Below, in pieces: positions 35,948-45,907 of a stretch of 64,000 nt of DNA (positions are counted from its first letter, which is position 1; each line of letters starts with the position of its first letter). Made by a program: the position numbers and the translations under genes. The stretch spans positions 186,001 to 250,000 of the forward strand of contig CAVUAF010000018.1 of assembly GCA_963739375.1 (NCBI GenBank), written 5' to 3'. The stretch comes from CAVUAF01 sp963739375 (lineage in GTDB: Bacteria; Acidobacteriota; Terriglobia; Terriglobales; Acidobacteriaceae). The notes beneath the pieces were generated by a model that saw only the letters and a program-made list of their open reading frames with translations, did not search any database and was not told where the DNA came from.

Positions 35948-36883
35948 ATGACAGACGCAACCCGCGACACAGTGATCATCGGCTCCGGATGCTCGGGCCT
36001 GACGGCGGCGCTCTACGCCGCGCGCGCCAACCTTAAACCCCTGGTGCTCGAAGGGCACGAGCCCGGCGGGCAGCTCTCGCTCACCACGCTGGTGGAGAAC
36101 TTCCCCGGCTTTCCGGAGGGCATCCAGGGACCGGAGCTGATCGACAACATGCGCAAGCAGGCGGCGCGCTTTGGCGCCGAGTACCGCACCGCGCACCTGG
36201 TCAGCGCCGACCTCCGCCAGCGTCCCTTCGCGCTGAACCTGGGAGCCGAGACGGTCTACACCCAGACGCTCATCATCGCCAGCGGGGCCTCGGCACGCTG
36301 GCTGGGGCTGCCCAGCGAGCAGGCACTCATCGGCCACGGGGTCTCGTCGTGCGCCACCTGCGATGGCTTTTTCTTCAGCGGCAAGGAGATTGCGGTCATC
36401 GGCGGCGGCGACTCGGCGATGGAAGAGGCGCTCTTCCTCACCCGCTTCGCCACCAAGGTCACCCTCATCCACCGGCGCGACCAGTTCCGCGCCTCCAAGA
36501 TCATGCTGGAGCGCGCCCGCCAGCATCCCAAGATCGAGTTCCTCACCGACACCGTCGTGGAGGAGGTGCGCGACGTCACCCGCAAAGAGGTCACCGCGCT
36601 GCGGCTGCGCAACCTGAAAACCGGCGAACGGTGGGAGTTTTCCACCAGCGCCATGTTCCTCGGTATCGGCCACATTCCCAATGCCGCCATGTTCGCCGGG
36701 CAACTCGACGCCGACGCCGACGGCTACCTCAAAACCCGCGACTACGTCTTCACCGGGATTCCCGGGGTGTTCGCCAGCGGCGACGTGCAGGACCGCCGCT
36801 ACCGCCAAGCCATCACCGCCGCCGGCACCGGCTGCATGGCGGCCATCGAGGTGGAGAAGTTCCTGGAAGAACACGGGCGGTGA
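35948..36883 (+). CDS. trxB: Thioredoxin reductase-like flavoprotein
   Basis: NADPH-dependent FAD disulfide reductase that keeps thioredoxin reduced. 311 residues, normal length. FAD site VIIGSGCSGLTAALYAAR at 9-26, redox pair in SCATCDGFF near 135-143, NADPH site VIGGGDSAMEEALFL near 152, FAD closing motif GVFASGDVQD near 275 and an ITAAGTGCMAA end. The fingerprint has a Cys (GSGCSG) where GxGPAG is usual. A hairpin lies after the stop. Confidence 0.95.
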   Translation: MTDATRDTVIIGSGCSGLTAALYAARANLKPLVLEGHEPGGQLSLTTLVENFPGFPEGIQGPELIDNMRKQAARFGAEYRTAHLVSADLRQRPFALNLGAETVYTQTLIIASGASARWLGLPSEQALIGHGVSSCATCDGFFFSGKEIAVIGGGDSAMEEALFLTRFATKVTLIHRRDQFRASKIMLERARQHPKIEFLTDTVVEEVRDVTRKEVTALRLRNLKTGERWEFSTSAMFLGIGHIPNAAMFAGQLDADADGYLKTRDYVFTGIPGVFASGDVQDRRYRQAITAAGTGCMAAIEVEKFLEEHGR

Positions 36884-36901
36884 TGGCTTCCAAGAAACAA
36901 A

Positions 36902-36927
36902 CGGCCGAAGGCTTGCGCCTTCGGCCG
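36902..36927. terminator. Terminator-like hairpin between trxB and pilin
   Basis: CGGCCGAAGGC (36902-36912) pairs perfectly with GCCTTCGGCCG (36917-36927) across TTGC. No T-run follows on either strand, so termination is likely but not certain. It lies between two convergent genes. Confidence 0.6.
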
Positions 36928-36977
36928 CGTGGCTCGTACCCTCCCCCAGGTACTTCGCCAAGCCGAGAACTAAACGT

Positions 36978-37472
36978 TTACTGCAGGGCGGTGGTGCCGG
37001 TCAGGCAGGTGGCACCGCTGCCAGCCGCGTCGTACTTGATGACGCCCGACTGGTCGGAGCAGAAGGCCCGCTGGCCGGTCTGGCCGGCGGCCGTCGGCAC
37101 GCCCGTCGACTGGTAGAGGACGTTGATGGTGGTGGAGCCGGCGGTGGTGCAGCCGGTCAGGGCAAAGGTGAAGCCGCTCTTCACGCCGCTGGCCAGGACT
37201 GCATCAATCAGGCCGGCCGTCGTCGATGTCGCGGCCGCGGTGCCCGCAGGTGGCCCGAAGTTCGCCAGCGTGCAGGTGAAGCCCAGGTTCGGATAGGTCG
37301 TAGAGTAGGTCACTTCGGCGGTGTTGAGGGTGCGGATCGAGCCCACGGCCGAGGATTCATTGGCCGCAATGCGCGAGCGCAGCAGGTTCGGGATGGCGAT
37401 AGCGGCGATAATCAGAATGATCGCCACCACAATCAGCAACTCGATCAACGAGAAGCCTTTGGACTTACGCAT
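36978..37472 (-). CDS. pilA: Type IV pilin (PilA-like)
   Basis: Major or minor pilin, cleaved and methylated by PilD. 164 residues from ATG 37472 (GAGAGGAA upstream). The leader is short (MRKSKG), followed by the class a signature FSLIELLIVVAIILIIAAIA with Glu5. The globular part is rich in Ser, Thr, Gly and Ala, with four cysteines (TCTLANF, TGCTT, FCSDQ, TCLTG) that could form two disulfides. Pilus assembly genes are not in this window, so this is an orphan pilin. Confidence 0.93.
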   Translation of the reverse strand: MRKSKGFSLIELLIVVAIILIIAAIAIPNLLRSRIAANESSAVGSIRTLNTAEVTYSTTYPNLGFTCTLANFGPPAGTAAATSTTAGLIDAVLASGVKSGFTFALTGCTTAGSTTINVLYQSTGVPTAAGQTGQRAFCSDQSGVIKYDAAGSGATCLTGTTALQ

Positions 37473-37754
37473 AGGTATTCCTCTCTGCAGTGTGACGGTG
37501 TTGTACAGGAGCTACGACGTACCTAAGAGCAGCCCGGCTGCCATTCCCCGTTTGCTCTGGCTTTGAAGCTCCTGAGGAGTGAAAAGCTTATAAGACAACA
37601 GCTTACGGTATGGCACAAAGGTGACATATAGGTCCGGAACGGGCACCCAAAGCGCGGCGATGACAAAAAATGTCAGCGGCAGTCACACTTCCTGTTAGGG
37701 GCCCACAGCGCCTCTGCTCCGGAACCAGACCCGCCGCCTGCGGCGCCCTGGGTG
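37473..37754. promoter_or_regulatory. Pilin upstream region with inverted repeat
   Basis: About 280 bp without a gene. On the minus strand a TTATAAG box lies about 120 nt before the pilin ATG. An exact inverted repeat TGACA-AAAAA-TGTCA lies at 37661-37675, a possible operator. The region is less GC-rich than average. No sigma-54 consensus was found. Confidence 0.4.
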
Positions 37755-38204
37755 TCAGGGTCCTGCCGGCGTCACCGACTGCGCAATCTCCACCCACCCG
37801 TGCTTCACCGTCTGCCACACGGTCATGACGCGCACCGGAGCCGCTGGAATCGGCTGCCCGTCTGCCGTCCCCGTCAGCACCAGGGTGTAGGTAACCACCA
37901 TGTCGGCGCCGTTGGGCCGGGTCTGGACGTCGCTCATCTGGTAGGCGGTGAGCCTCATCTGCTGGTAGTGCTGCAGCGCCCGTTCGCGGTCGCGCGCCCC
38001 CTCCGGTCCCGACTGGACGAAGGTTTCCGCCAGGTGGGCGTTGACCGCCGTCCAGTTGGCGGCCTTGACCTCATCCCACATCGCCCGCTCGTAGCCCTCG
38101 ATGCTGGTCACCGTCGCGAACGGAGATTTTGGGCCGAGGTGCATGCAGCCGTTGGTCAGAACCACGGCGAGAACGAAGGCGAGCGGCGACACGCGCTTGG
38201 CCAT
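37755..38204 (-). CDS. Lipoprotein with SnoaL/NTF2-like domain
   Basis: 149 residues. Lipobox VVLTNGC places the lipidated Cys at residue 20. The mature part resembles DUF4440/SnoaL cone-shaped folds: ERAMWDEVKAANWTAVNAHLAETFV in parts, then DMVVTYTLVLTGTADG and VRVMTVWQTVKHGWVEIAQ. Such domains bind small ligands or act as scaffolds; no function can be assigned. A TACAAT box ends 8 nt before the ATG and no Shine-Dalgarno is seen. Confidence 0.8.
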   Translation of the reverse strand: MAKRVSPLAFVLAVVLTNGCMHLGPKSPFATVTSIEGYERAMWDEVKAANWTAVNAHLAETFVQSGPEGARDRERALQHYQQMRLTAYQMSDVQTRPNGADMVVTYTLVLTGTADGQPIPAAPVRVMTVWQTVKHGWVEIAQSVTPAGP

Positions 38205-38254
38205 GATTGGGAATTGTAATCGTTGCGTCCGGCGCCCCGCCGGTGTGCCGGAAA

Positions 38255-38281
38255 CAAAAAAGCCGCCGATGACTCGGCGGC
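38255..38281 (-). terminator. Rho-independent terminator after the radical SAM gene
   Basis: Stem GCCGCCGA/TCGGCGGC (38262-38281) with loop TGAC; on the minus strand it is followed by TTTTTTG (38261-38255). It lies about 27 nt past the stop at 38308. Confidence 0.92.
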
Positions 38282-38307
38282 CGGATGGATTGCCGGAAAG
38301 AAACTGT

Positions 38308-40451
<2,144 letters not shown>

Positions 40452-40772
40452 GGCTCTCCTGAATCGATGTAAGACCAGCCGCTCGACGGCCGATGCGCCG
40501 CACTTCCGGGTCGGGGCCGCGAATACACTACGACCTCGTAACCGGTGGTCAGGCTAGACGGTTCCCGCGGCCACCCCAACCCGAATGCCGCCAAGCGCCG
40601 GAATCGGCCGTTAAATGGTGCCATTGTGCAGCGAACGGAGACCTCACAATTCGCCCTAACTGCTTGAAAATCCAGCCGGAACCCGGAAAGGCAACAACGG
40701 CCCATCGAGTCCGATCTGCCGCTGAACCGCGGGGCCGATGAGCCGCTCTCTGGCCATGCGATACTGCCGCCC
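40452..40772. promoter_or_regulatory. Divergent intergenic region
   Basis: 320 bp between the radical SAM gene (minus) and the next plus-strand gene; no gene seen. A GATACT box at 40760-40765 lies 7 nt before ATG 40773, with no Shine-Dalgarno, again the leaderless layout. No clear element was found for the radical SAM gene, though GGAGAG precedes its ATG. Confidence 0.4.
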
Positions 40773-41231
40773 ATGCCCGACCCTTCGCTCGCTGCCATGA
40801 TGTCCGACTTCGCCGCGGCGGCGGTGGCGATGGCGCGCGAGCTCAACGTCACGCTCGACTACAGCGAGGCCAGCCTCGAGCAGGTGGAACAAATCCTCGC
40901 TCAACTCCATGGCGAACTGAACCACCCCCAGGTGGCCGCGCTCGATGCCCCCGCGCCCAGGCCCACCGCCGCTCAGATGGACGACCTCTGCCGCCTGTGG
41001 GGCAGCTATGTGGGCGAGGTGGTGCGCCGCCGCTGGGGCGGCGAGTGGGGCCTGGAGCAATATCCCGGACGCGACTTCGCCACCCTGGCGCTCACCGTCG
41101 GCGGCAGCAAGATTTTTCCCTCGCTCAAGGTCTATCGCCGCCTCACCGACGGCGACCAGGAGAACCTCTGGAGCTTCTACCAGCAGGTGCGCGCCCGGCT
41201 GGCGGCGCATCCCGGCAACCAGGTGCAATAG
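40773..41231 (+). CDS. Hypothetical protein, DUF3806-like
   Basis: 152 residues, helical N terminus (FAAAAVAMARELNVTLDYSEASLEQVEQIL in parts) and a compact block LWGSYVGEVVRRRWGGEW near 75, followed by LTVGGSKIFPSLKVYRRL. This WGxYxGEVxRRxxGGxW pattern recalls DUF3806-type proteins of unknown function. Cytosolic, no signal peptide. Start chosen at ATG 40773. Confidence 0.75.
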   Translation: MPDPSLAAMMSDFAAAAVAMARELNVTLDYSEASLEQVEQILAQLHGELNHPQVAALDAPAPRPTAAQMDDLCRLWGSYVGEVVRRRWGGEWGLEQYPGRDFATLALTVGGSKIFPSLKVYRRLTDGDQENLWSFYQQVRARLAAHPGNQVQ

Positions 41232-41361
41232 CGGGTGGCTCCGAAGGTGCCGCGCCATTGACCGGTGTGCGCCCGCGCCGCATAATCGCCCTGCTCGGCA
41301 TTTCTCCCGTAGCGGCGCGGTCGCCCGCGTCGCTGCTGCGACCACAACGCGCAGGTGCCCT

Positions 41362-41565
41362 TTGCCCCGTCCCGAAGACGCCAACGCCGCGATCCACGAG
41401 GCCGTGGACCGCATCGAGAGCGAACTGCAGTCGGTGATTCAATACCTCAACGCCGAGGTGGTGCCGACGGTGCGCGACCACTCGTCGCGCGCGCTGCGCA
41501 TCGCGGCGCAGAAGCTGGCCCAGTTGGCCGATTACATGGACGAACAGCAGCGCCGCCGCTCCTGA
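41362..41565 (+). CDS. Small helical protein upstream of RlpA
   Basis: 67 residues from a TTG at 41362 (GCAGG about 7 nt upstream). Strongly helical: ANAAIHEAVDRIESELQSV, AEVVPTVRDHSSRALRIAAQKLAQLADYMDEQQRR in parts; it looks like a coiled-coil or helical hairpin. Its TGA overlaps the likely RlpA start. Similar small proteins exist in acidobacteria as far as I recall, without function. Start uncertain. Confidence 0.6.
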   Translation: MPRPEDANAAIHEAVDRIESELQSVIQYLNAEVVPTVRDHSSRALRIAAQKLAQLADYMDEQQRRRS

Positions 41566-42284
41566 CCCGCGCCGGCGCCGCCCTGGCGCTCATGCTGCTG
41601 GCCTGCGTGCTGGTGGGCTGCGGCTCGAAGCATCCTCGCGCCCAGCGTGTTCCCCCGGCCCCGGAGCGCACGGCGAGAAACGCGCCCCCGAGCGAAAGCG
41701 GCACCCTGCCTCCGGCCACGGTCCCGAAAAACGCCAAACCGATCTGGGTCGAGACCGGCCTGGCCAGCTGGTACGGCCCGCCATATCACAATCGCCGCGG
41801 CGCCAACGGCGAAATCTACGACATGAACGCCCCCACCGCCGCCCACCGCACCCTGCCGCTGAACTCCGTGGTGCGGGTCACCAATCTCGCGACCGGGGCC
41901 TCGGGCCTGGTGCGCATCACCGACCGCGGCCCGTTCATCGAAGGCCGCATCATCGATCTCTCGCTGGCGGCGGCGCGTGCCCTCGACGTGTGGCGGGCGG
42001 GCGTGGCGCGCGTCCGCGTGGAAGTGCTGGAGACGCCCGCGCCCATCGAGCGCGGCGGGCGCTGGTGCGTGCAGATCGGCGCCTTCAGCGACGAAAGCGA
42101 GGCGGAGCGGCTGAAAGAGAGACTGGCGCGCCGCTACCAGACCGCGCGCGTCCTGGAATTCCCCGGTCCCACCGGGTACTGGCTGCGCATTCGCGTTGCC
42201 GGCGACGATCGCCAGCGCGCCGAAGAGGTCGCGCACGACACCCGCTCCAGCGAGGGCGCGGTCTTCCTGGTGCGGCTGGACTGA
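41562..42284 (+). CDS. rlpA: RlpA-like lipoprotein with DPBB and SPOR domains
   Basis: Septal-ring lipoprotein, in some species a lytic transglycosylase acting on denuded peptidoglycan. Lipobox LLACVLVGC. Double-psi beta-barrel: GLASWYGPPYHNRRGANGE in parts near 68, with the conserved H-R region AAHRTLP and catalytic-region Asp in VRITDRGPF near 121. C-terminal SPOR domain WCVQIGAFSDESEAERL near 168. The start is unresolved: ATG 41592 leaves too short a signal peptide, and the only upstream candidate giving a normal one is CTG 41562, which overlaps the previous stop (CTGA). Confidence 0.88.
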   Translation: MTRAGAALALMLLACVLVGCGSKHPRAQRVPPAPERTARNAPPSESGTLPPATVPKNAKPIWVETGLASWYGPPYHNRRGANGEIYDMNAPTAAHRTLPLNSVVRVTNLATGASGLVRITDRGPFIEGRIIDLSLAAARALDVWRAGVARVRVEVLETPAPIERGGRWCVQIGAFSDESEAERLKERLARRYQTARVLEFPGPTGYWLRIRVAGDDRQRAEEVAHDTRSSEGAVFLVRLD

Positions 42285-42300
42285 GCGAGCGGCCCGCTGA

Positions 42301-43146
42301 CTACGGCACCGGCACGATCTGGGTCTCGGCGCGGAAGCGGCGGTAGTTGCTCTCTGTCTGCGTCTGCTCCACGGTGGTGTTGCGGTTGGCGCGCCGTCCC
42401 ACCAGGCGCACGTAGCTGCGCTTCGGCGCCCACACTTCGTCGTTCAGGCGCTGCTGCTCGAACTCGAAGCGCGTGCCCTCGCGGATGTTGGCGATGGTGG
42501 CATCAATCGCGGCGCTGTTGATCCGCAGCGACTGCTCGGTATCGCCGATCACCTCGGCCTGGAACTTCACCCAGGAATCGCTTTCCGGATCAATCCAGAT
42601 GCGGACGCGCAGCGCGGTGAAGAGGCGCGCCCGCTCGTCTTTCGGCTCGTAGCCGGGCCGCGGCTCGGCCTGGATGACCAGCACGCGGCGGCCCGCTATG
42701 GTTTTTTGCCCCGCGATGCTGAAGTCGAACGCGTCCGGGATTTCCCGCAGGTACGCGCTCTCCGCGATGTGCTTGTCAAATTCGTTCTGCAGCCGCTGGC
42801 GGCGCTGCGCCGGAGTCTCCACCGCCCGCAGCGCGGCGAAGCGGTCCAGCGCCACCTGCTGGCGGTACTGCTCCTCGTCGCTCAGCGGCCGCCCGTTGCG
42901 CTCCAGCACGCGGTGGAACGGCTCGCCGTACAGGATCAGCACGTCCAGCTTCACGCCCGAACCCACCCGGACGCCCCAGCCCACCGAGACCTTCGCCTCC
43001 AGGTTCTCGACGAAGGTGTAGTTACGCAGGCGCTCCCAGTTGATGAAGTCGCGTTCGACGGCGCGGCGCACCAGCTCGCGCGCATCTTCGGCAGACGCGC
43101 TGGCGGCCAGCAACAGGAGGAGGGAGAGGAAGAGGCGTCGTGACAA
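42301..43146 (-). CDS. Exported LolA-like protein
   Basis: 281 residues from TTG 43146, with a signal peptide (SRRLFLSLLLLLAASASA). Body: NWERLRNYTFVENLEAKV, FHRVLERNGRPLSDEEQYRQ in parts, FDFSIAGQKTIAGRRVLVIQAEPRPGY in parts, and RVRIWIDPESDSWVKFQAEVIGD in parts. This resembles outer-membrane lipoprotein-sorting folds and the protein at 22956. It starts 4 nt after the HIT gene stop, so it is in an operon with it. Function unknown. Confidence 0.75.
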   Translation of the reverse strand: MSRRLFLSLLLLLAASASAEDARELVRRAVERDFINWERLRNYTFVENLEAKVSVGWGVRVGSGVKLDVLILYGEPFHRVLERNGRPLSDEEQYRQQVALDRFAALRAVETPAQRRQRLQNEFDKHIAESAYLREIPDAFDFSIAGQKTIAGRRVLVIQAEPRPGYEPKDERARLFTALRVRIWIDPESDSWVKFQAEVIGDTEQSLRINSAAIDATIANIREGTRFEFEQQRLNDEVWAPKRSYVRLVGRRANRNTTVEQTQTESNYRRFRAETQIVPVP

Positions 43147-43150
43147 GGCG

Positions 43151-43495
43151 CTATCCCGGGGGCCAGTGCAGGGCGCGCCCGCCGAGCAGGTGCAGGTGCA
43201 GGTGGAAGACCGATTGGCCCGCCTTGGGGCCGACGTTGTACACCGTGCGGTAGCCGTCTTCGATGCCGCGCTCGCGCGCAATCCGGGCCGCCACCAGCTG
43301 GCAGTGCCCCATCAACTGCGCGTCGCCCGCGTTCGCCTCTTTCAACCCCGCGATGTGGCGCTTGGGAACGATCAGCACGTGCGTCGGCGCCTGCGGATGG
43401 ATGTCCTCGAAGGCGAGGGCGTGCTCATCTTCGTACACCTTCTTCGCCGGAGTCTCGCCGCGCAGAATCCGGCAGAACAGGCAGTCGCTCGCCAT
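43151..43495 (-). CDS. HIT family nucleotide hydrolase
   Basis: 114 residues from ATG 43495. Histidine triad SVFHLHLHLLGG near 98 with the catalytic middle His; zinc pair CLFC at 5-8 typical of the HINT/YcfF branch; GETPAKKVYEDEHALAF in parts and THVLIVPKRHI near 40. Hydrolyses AMP-lysine or similar phosphoramidates. A TACAAT box ends 7 nt before the ATG, with no Shine-Dalgarno. First gene of an operon with the LolA-like gene. Confidence 0.95.
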   Translation of the reverse strand: MASDCLFCRILRGETPAKKVYEDEHALAFEDIHPQAPTHVLIVPKRHIAGLKEANAGDAQLMGHCQLVAARIARERGIEDGYRTVYNVGPKAGQSVFHLHLHLLGGRALHWPPG

Positions 43496-43584
43496 GCCGG
43501 GAATTGTAATGCACCACGCCGGAACGCAGGCGCGCAGGACGTCAATTCTTCCTCGTGGGTCCACCGGGTTGCCGCGCGCGCCGC

Positions 43585-43818
43585 TCAGCGGTCCCCTTCC
43601 AGCTCGTACTGGAAGACGTCCTCGATCGGCACCTTGAACTCGCGGGCGATACGGAAGGCGAGGAGCAGCGACGGAGCGTACTGGTCGGCCTCGAGCGCAA
43701 TGATCGTCTGCCGCGTGACCTTCACGCGCTCGGCCAGCTCCTGCTGGGTCATCTCGCCGTGGTCGAACCGCAGCCGGCGGATCCGGTTCCGCAGGACGGG
43801 GCCCCTAGCCGTTTTCAT
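43585..43818 (-). CDS. XRE family transcriptional regulator
   Basis: 77 residues from ATG 43818, overlapping the end of the upstream membrane gene by 14 nt. A single helix-turn-helix: MTQQELAERVKVTRQTIIALEADQYAPSLLLAFRIA in parts, ending in KVPIEDVFQYE, as in the YozG/small Xre group that accompanies membrane proteins. The regulator probably controls this two-gene operon through the GACA-n3-TGTC sites upstream. Confidence 0.93.
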   Translation of the reverse strand: MKTARGPVLRNRIRRLRFDHGEMTQQELAERVKVTRQTIIALEADQYAPSLLLAFRIAREFKVPIEDVFQYELEGDR

Positions 43819-44227
43819 GGCCGCGGCTCCTCCGGTACTGCAGCAGCGTGGCCACCGCGTTCGTCGCGAAGAATACGACAAAGCCGCCGCCCACGAGGAG
43901 CGGCAGGACGTCGGCCGGCACCGTCTCCTGGTGCCTGCCGTAATGCAGCACCGCCCAGAGGATCATGCACGCCGCCACGAAGCACTCCCAGAAGATCCAG
44001 AAGCCGACGATCTGCGCGCGCAGCGCGATGAGCTGATCGCGCTCATCCATCACCACTTCCCGTTTCCGGCGACGATAGAAGAGGGGCTGGAGCCCCCAGA
44101 GCCCGAGGACGCCGAAGGCCGCGAGCGCGTGTTGCGGCCCGATGAGGGGGACGAGGATTCCGTAGACGACGAGGCCCGCGGCGAGCACCGCGAGGGTAAA
44201 CCAGGCAAATCTCTGCTGGACGGTCAT
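43805..44227 (-). CDS. DUF2178-like membrane protein
   Basis: 140 residues from ATG 44227, preceded by AAAGGAGG at 7 nt. Four hydrophobic segments (LAVLAAGLVVYGILVPLIG, FGVLGLWGLQPLF, IVGFWIFWECFVAACMILWAVL in parts, LLVGGGFVVFFATNAVATLL in parts) and the cytosolic MDERDQLIALRAQ between them, which is the family hallmark. It is paired with an XRE regulator, the common arrangement. Function unknown. Confidence 0.85.
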   Translation of the reverse strand: MTVQQRFAWFTLAVLAAGLVVYGILVPLIGPQHALAAFGVLGLWGLQPLFYRRRKREVVMDERDQLIALRAQIVGFWIFWECFVAACMILWAVLHYGRHQETVPADVLPLLVGGGFVVFFATNAVATLLQYRRSRGHENG

Positions 44228-44259
44228 GGACGCCTCCTTTCGGATAGTCATGTCCATGC

Positions 44260-44293
44260 GACATTATGTAATATATACAAGACATATTGTCAA
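44260..44293 (-). promoter_or_regulatory. Sigma-70-like promoter with overlapping operator
   Basis: On the minus strand TTGACA (44293-44288) is followed 17 nt later by TACATA/CATAAT (44270-44263). The palindrome GACATATTGTC (44281-44291) overlaps the -35 box and the similar GACATTATGT (44260-44269) covers the -10. The start codon lies about 35 nt downstream. Fits autoregulation by the XRE protein. Confidence 0.7.
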
Positions 44294-44504
44294 GTAGAAA
44301 TAACACTGGAGCTGTGATCAGGGAAAACACTTCCGCGAGGGTCGGTTCGGAGCTCACGGCGCGCTATGCAGGCCAAGCGTTCGTAGTGATGGCGCAGTCC
44401 GCCAACCTCGGAAACCTCAATCCCGGGCCCGAGGTTGGCATCCTGGATCGCTCTTGACTCTGGAGCGTCTTGCTCGAGGAAAAAGTGCGTCCGGCACTTG
44501 TGAA

Positions 44505-45233
44505 TTAGAGCGGCTGTCCGCCGGAATCCTCGACCTCTTCCTCGGCGGCGTGGCGGCGCAGCAACTGCGGCAGGTTGGAACTGAACGCCGAGCGCGGCAG
44601 CACCGCGTCGCAGCCGGCTTCCTGCGCCTTCAGCTTCAGGTCGCCCTGCACGTGGGAGACGAACCCGATGATGTTGGTGTCTTTCTTGAGCACCTTCCTC
44701 AGCTTCGGGATGGTCTGCAGCGGCTTGGCGTTGACGTTGTTCAGGTCGAAGATGATGAGCGCCGGCTTGTCGCCGTTCAGCTTGTCGAACAGCTCCTTGT
44801 CGGTCTTGACGAACTCCACCTTGATGTTGAGCTTGCGCGCCGTTTCGTTGATCTTCGCCAGGAAGAACAGGTCGTCGATAAAGCAGAAGATCTTGGTCTG
44901 CGCGTTGTCGGGCAGTGGCTCCAGCTCAGGATGCTGGAAAAACTTGGGGGGCGTCTGCACCCGGCCGCGCCCGAAGCGCGGACGCGCGTTGTCGTCGCCC
45001 GGCTGCTGCCGGTAGCTGTGGTCCATGGGACCGGTAAACGCGGGGCGTCCGCCGCCGCGCTGTCCGCGGCCGGGCCCGCGCCCGCCGCCGTGTCCCTGGC
45101 CTTGTCCTTGTGGTTGCCCGTGCGCTGATTGTTGGCCGCTGTGCGGTCCCGCACCGCCGCGACCGCGCCGCCTCCGGCGCCGCCCGCCCTGCCCGGAGTG
45201 GCCCCCGGAGGGCTGATTCGGTCCCATCATCAT
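44505..45233 (-). CDS. Gly/Arg-rich protein with pseudo-receiver domain
   Basis: 242 residues from ATG 45233. The first 85 are low complexity, rich in Gly, Arg, Gln and His (GGRRRRRRGRGGAG, GRGPGRGQRGGGRP), like RGG-type RNA-binding tails. The remainder folds like a response-regulator receiver: KIFCFIDDLFFLAKINETA in parts, ALIIFDLNNVNAKP with the phosphoacceptor-position Asp, and NIIGFVSHV. The signature Lys is absent (VLPRSAF). It is probably not phosphorylated in the usual way. Function unknown; a nucleic-acid-bound scaffold is a guess. Preceded by a 460-bp gap. Confidence 0.7.
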   Translation of the reverse strand: MMMGPNQPSGGHSGQGGRRRRRRGRGGAGPHSGQQSAHGQPQGQGQGHGGGRGPGRGQRGGGRPAFTGPMDHSYRQQPGDDNARPRFGRGRVQTPPKFFQHPELEPLPDNAQTKIFCFIDDLFFLAKINETARKLNIKVEFVKTDKELFDKLNGDKPALIIFDLNNVNAKPLQTIPKLRKVLKKDTNIIGFVSHVQGDLKLKAQEAGCDAVLPRSAFSSNLPQLLRRHAAEEEVEDSGGQPL

Positions 45234-45692
45234 GTTGTTTTCTTCAGTCCCGCTGTGTGCGGGTCCCCTCATTTACAGTTCGTGGCTTTGCCGGTTCCGC
45301 CGGGTGCGTTTCCACCCCAGGCGCCACAAAGGAGCGCGGGAAACGCCGGTCATTAGGCGCAACGCGGCAATCTGTTTACGTCGGCAGGAGGCGCCGGGCG
45401 CGCCTGCCTCGTGACTTCATCTCCGGGCTGGATATCGGTCGTGCTGCTGGTCCCGTACAAGCGGCTTTCCCGCTCTCGGAACTCGGGGCCCCTGCGAACC
45501 GCTGGCCGCCTGCCGGGGTAGTTTTCGGCATGGGCGTGCGGCCGTGGAAGACGTGCCGAATATACCCGCGTCGCCGCTCCGGCGCAAGTCCCCGAAGTAA
45601 CGTCCCCTGGGTCTCGCGCGCCGGGTGTCCGCGTTACCCCCTGCCCGCCAATCCAGCTGCTGTCTGGGGGGAGCAACGAAGTCAGGAAGGAA
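45234..45692. other. Gene-free leader region between tRNA-Val and the pseudo-receiver gene
   Basis: About 460 bp, GC-rich, with no open frame that looks like protein and no short tandem repeat. It lies downstream of the tRNA and upstream of the minus-strand gene at 45233, so it is a candidate long 5' leader or a small RNA; nothing more can be seen. Confidence 0.4.
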
Positions 45693-45767
45693 TGGTGGGC
45701 GCTATAGGATTCGAACCTATGACTTCCACCGTGTGAAGATGGCACTCTACCGCTGAGTTAAGCGCCC
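45693..45767 (-). tRNA. tRNA-Val (anticodon CAC)
   Basis: On the minus strand the acceptor stem GGGCGCT pairs with AGCGCCC, followed by A and an encoded CCA. D-arm with AACTCAGCGGTAGAGT, anticodon stem CCATC/GGTGG with loop TTCACAC (anticodon CAC, codon GUG), T-arm with GGTTCGAATCC. All conserved positions are present. Confidence 0.96.
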
Positions 45768-45794
45768 ACTCTCCAACCTCTGTGGACCCTAGCG

Positions 45795-45822
45795 ATTGTA
45801 GCAGACGCACACCACGACGCAA
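45795..45822 (-). promoter_or_regulatory. Promoter of tRNA-Val
   Basis: On the minus strand TTGCGT (45822-45817), 16 nt, TACAAT (45800-45795), with the mature tRNA starting 27 nt further on. This shows that TACAAT is a plausible -10 hexamer in this genome. Confidence 0.65.
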
Positions 45823-45907
45823 CCCGCGGCGGTGGGGGTGAGCGTCGCGCCCCGCGTTGTAGAATCGCTGCGCGCACCCGCTTGGCAGCGGGGCTTGGCT
45901 CTTGTCC

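Noticed and set aside
37473..37754. Sigma-54 promoter for the pilin gene
   Set aside because: TGGCAC occurs near 37610 but on the wrong strand and without the paired TTGC element.
43585..44227. Toxin-antitoxin system
   Set aside because: The small XRE and membrane protein pair matches the DUF2178/regulator layout; no toxin motif is seen.
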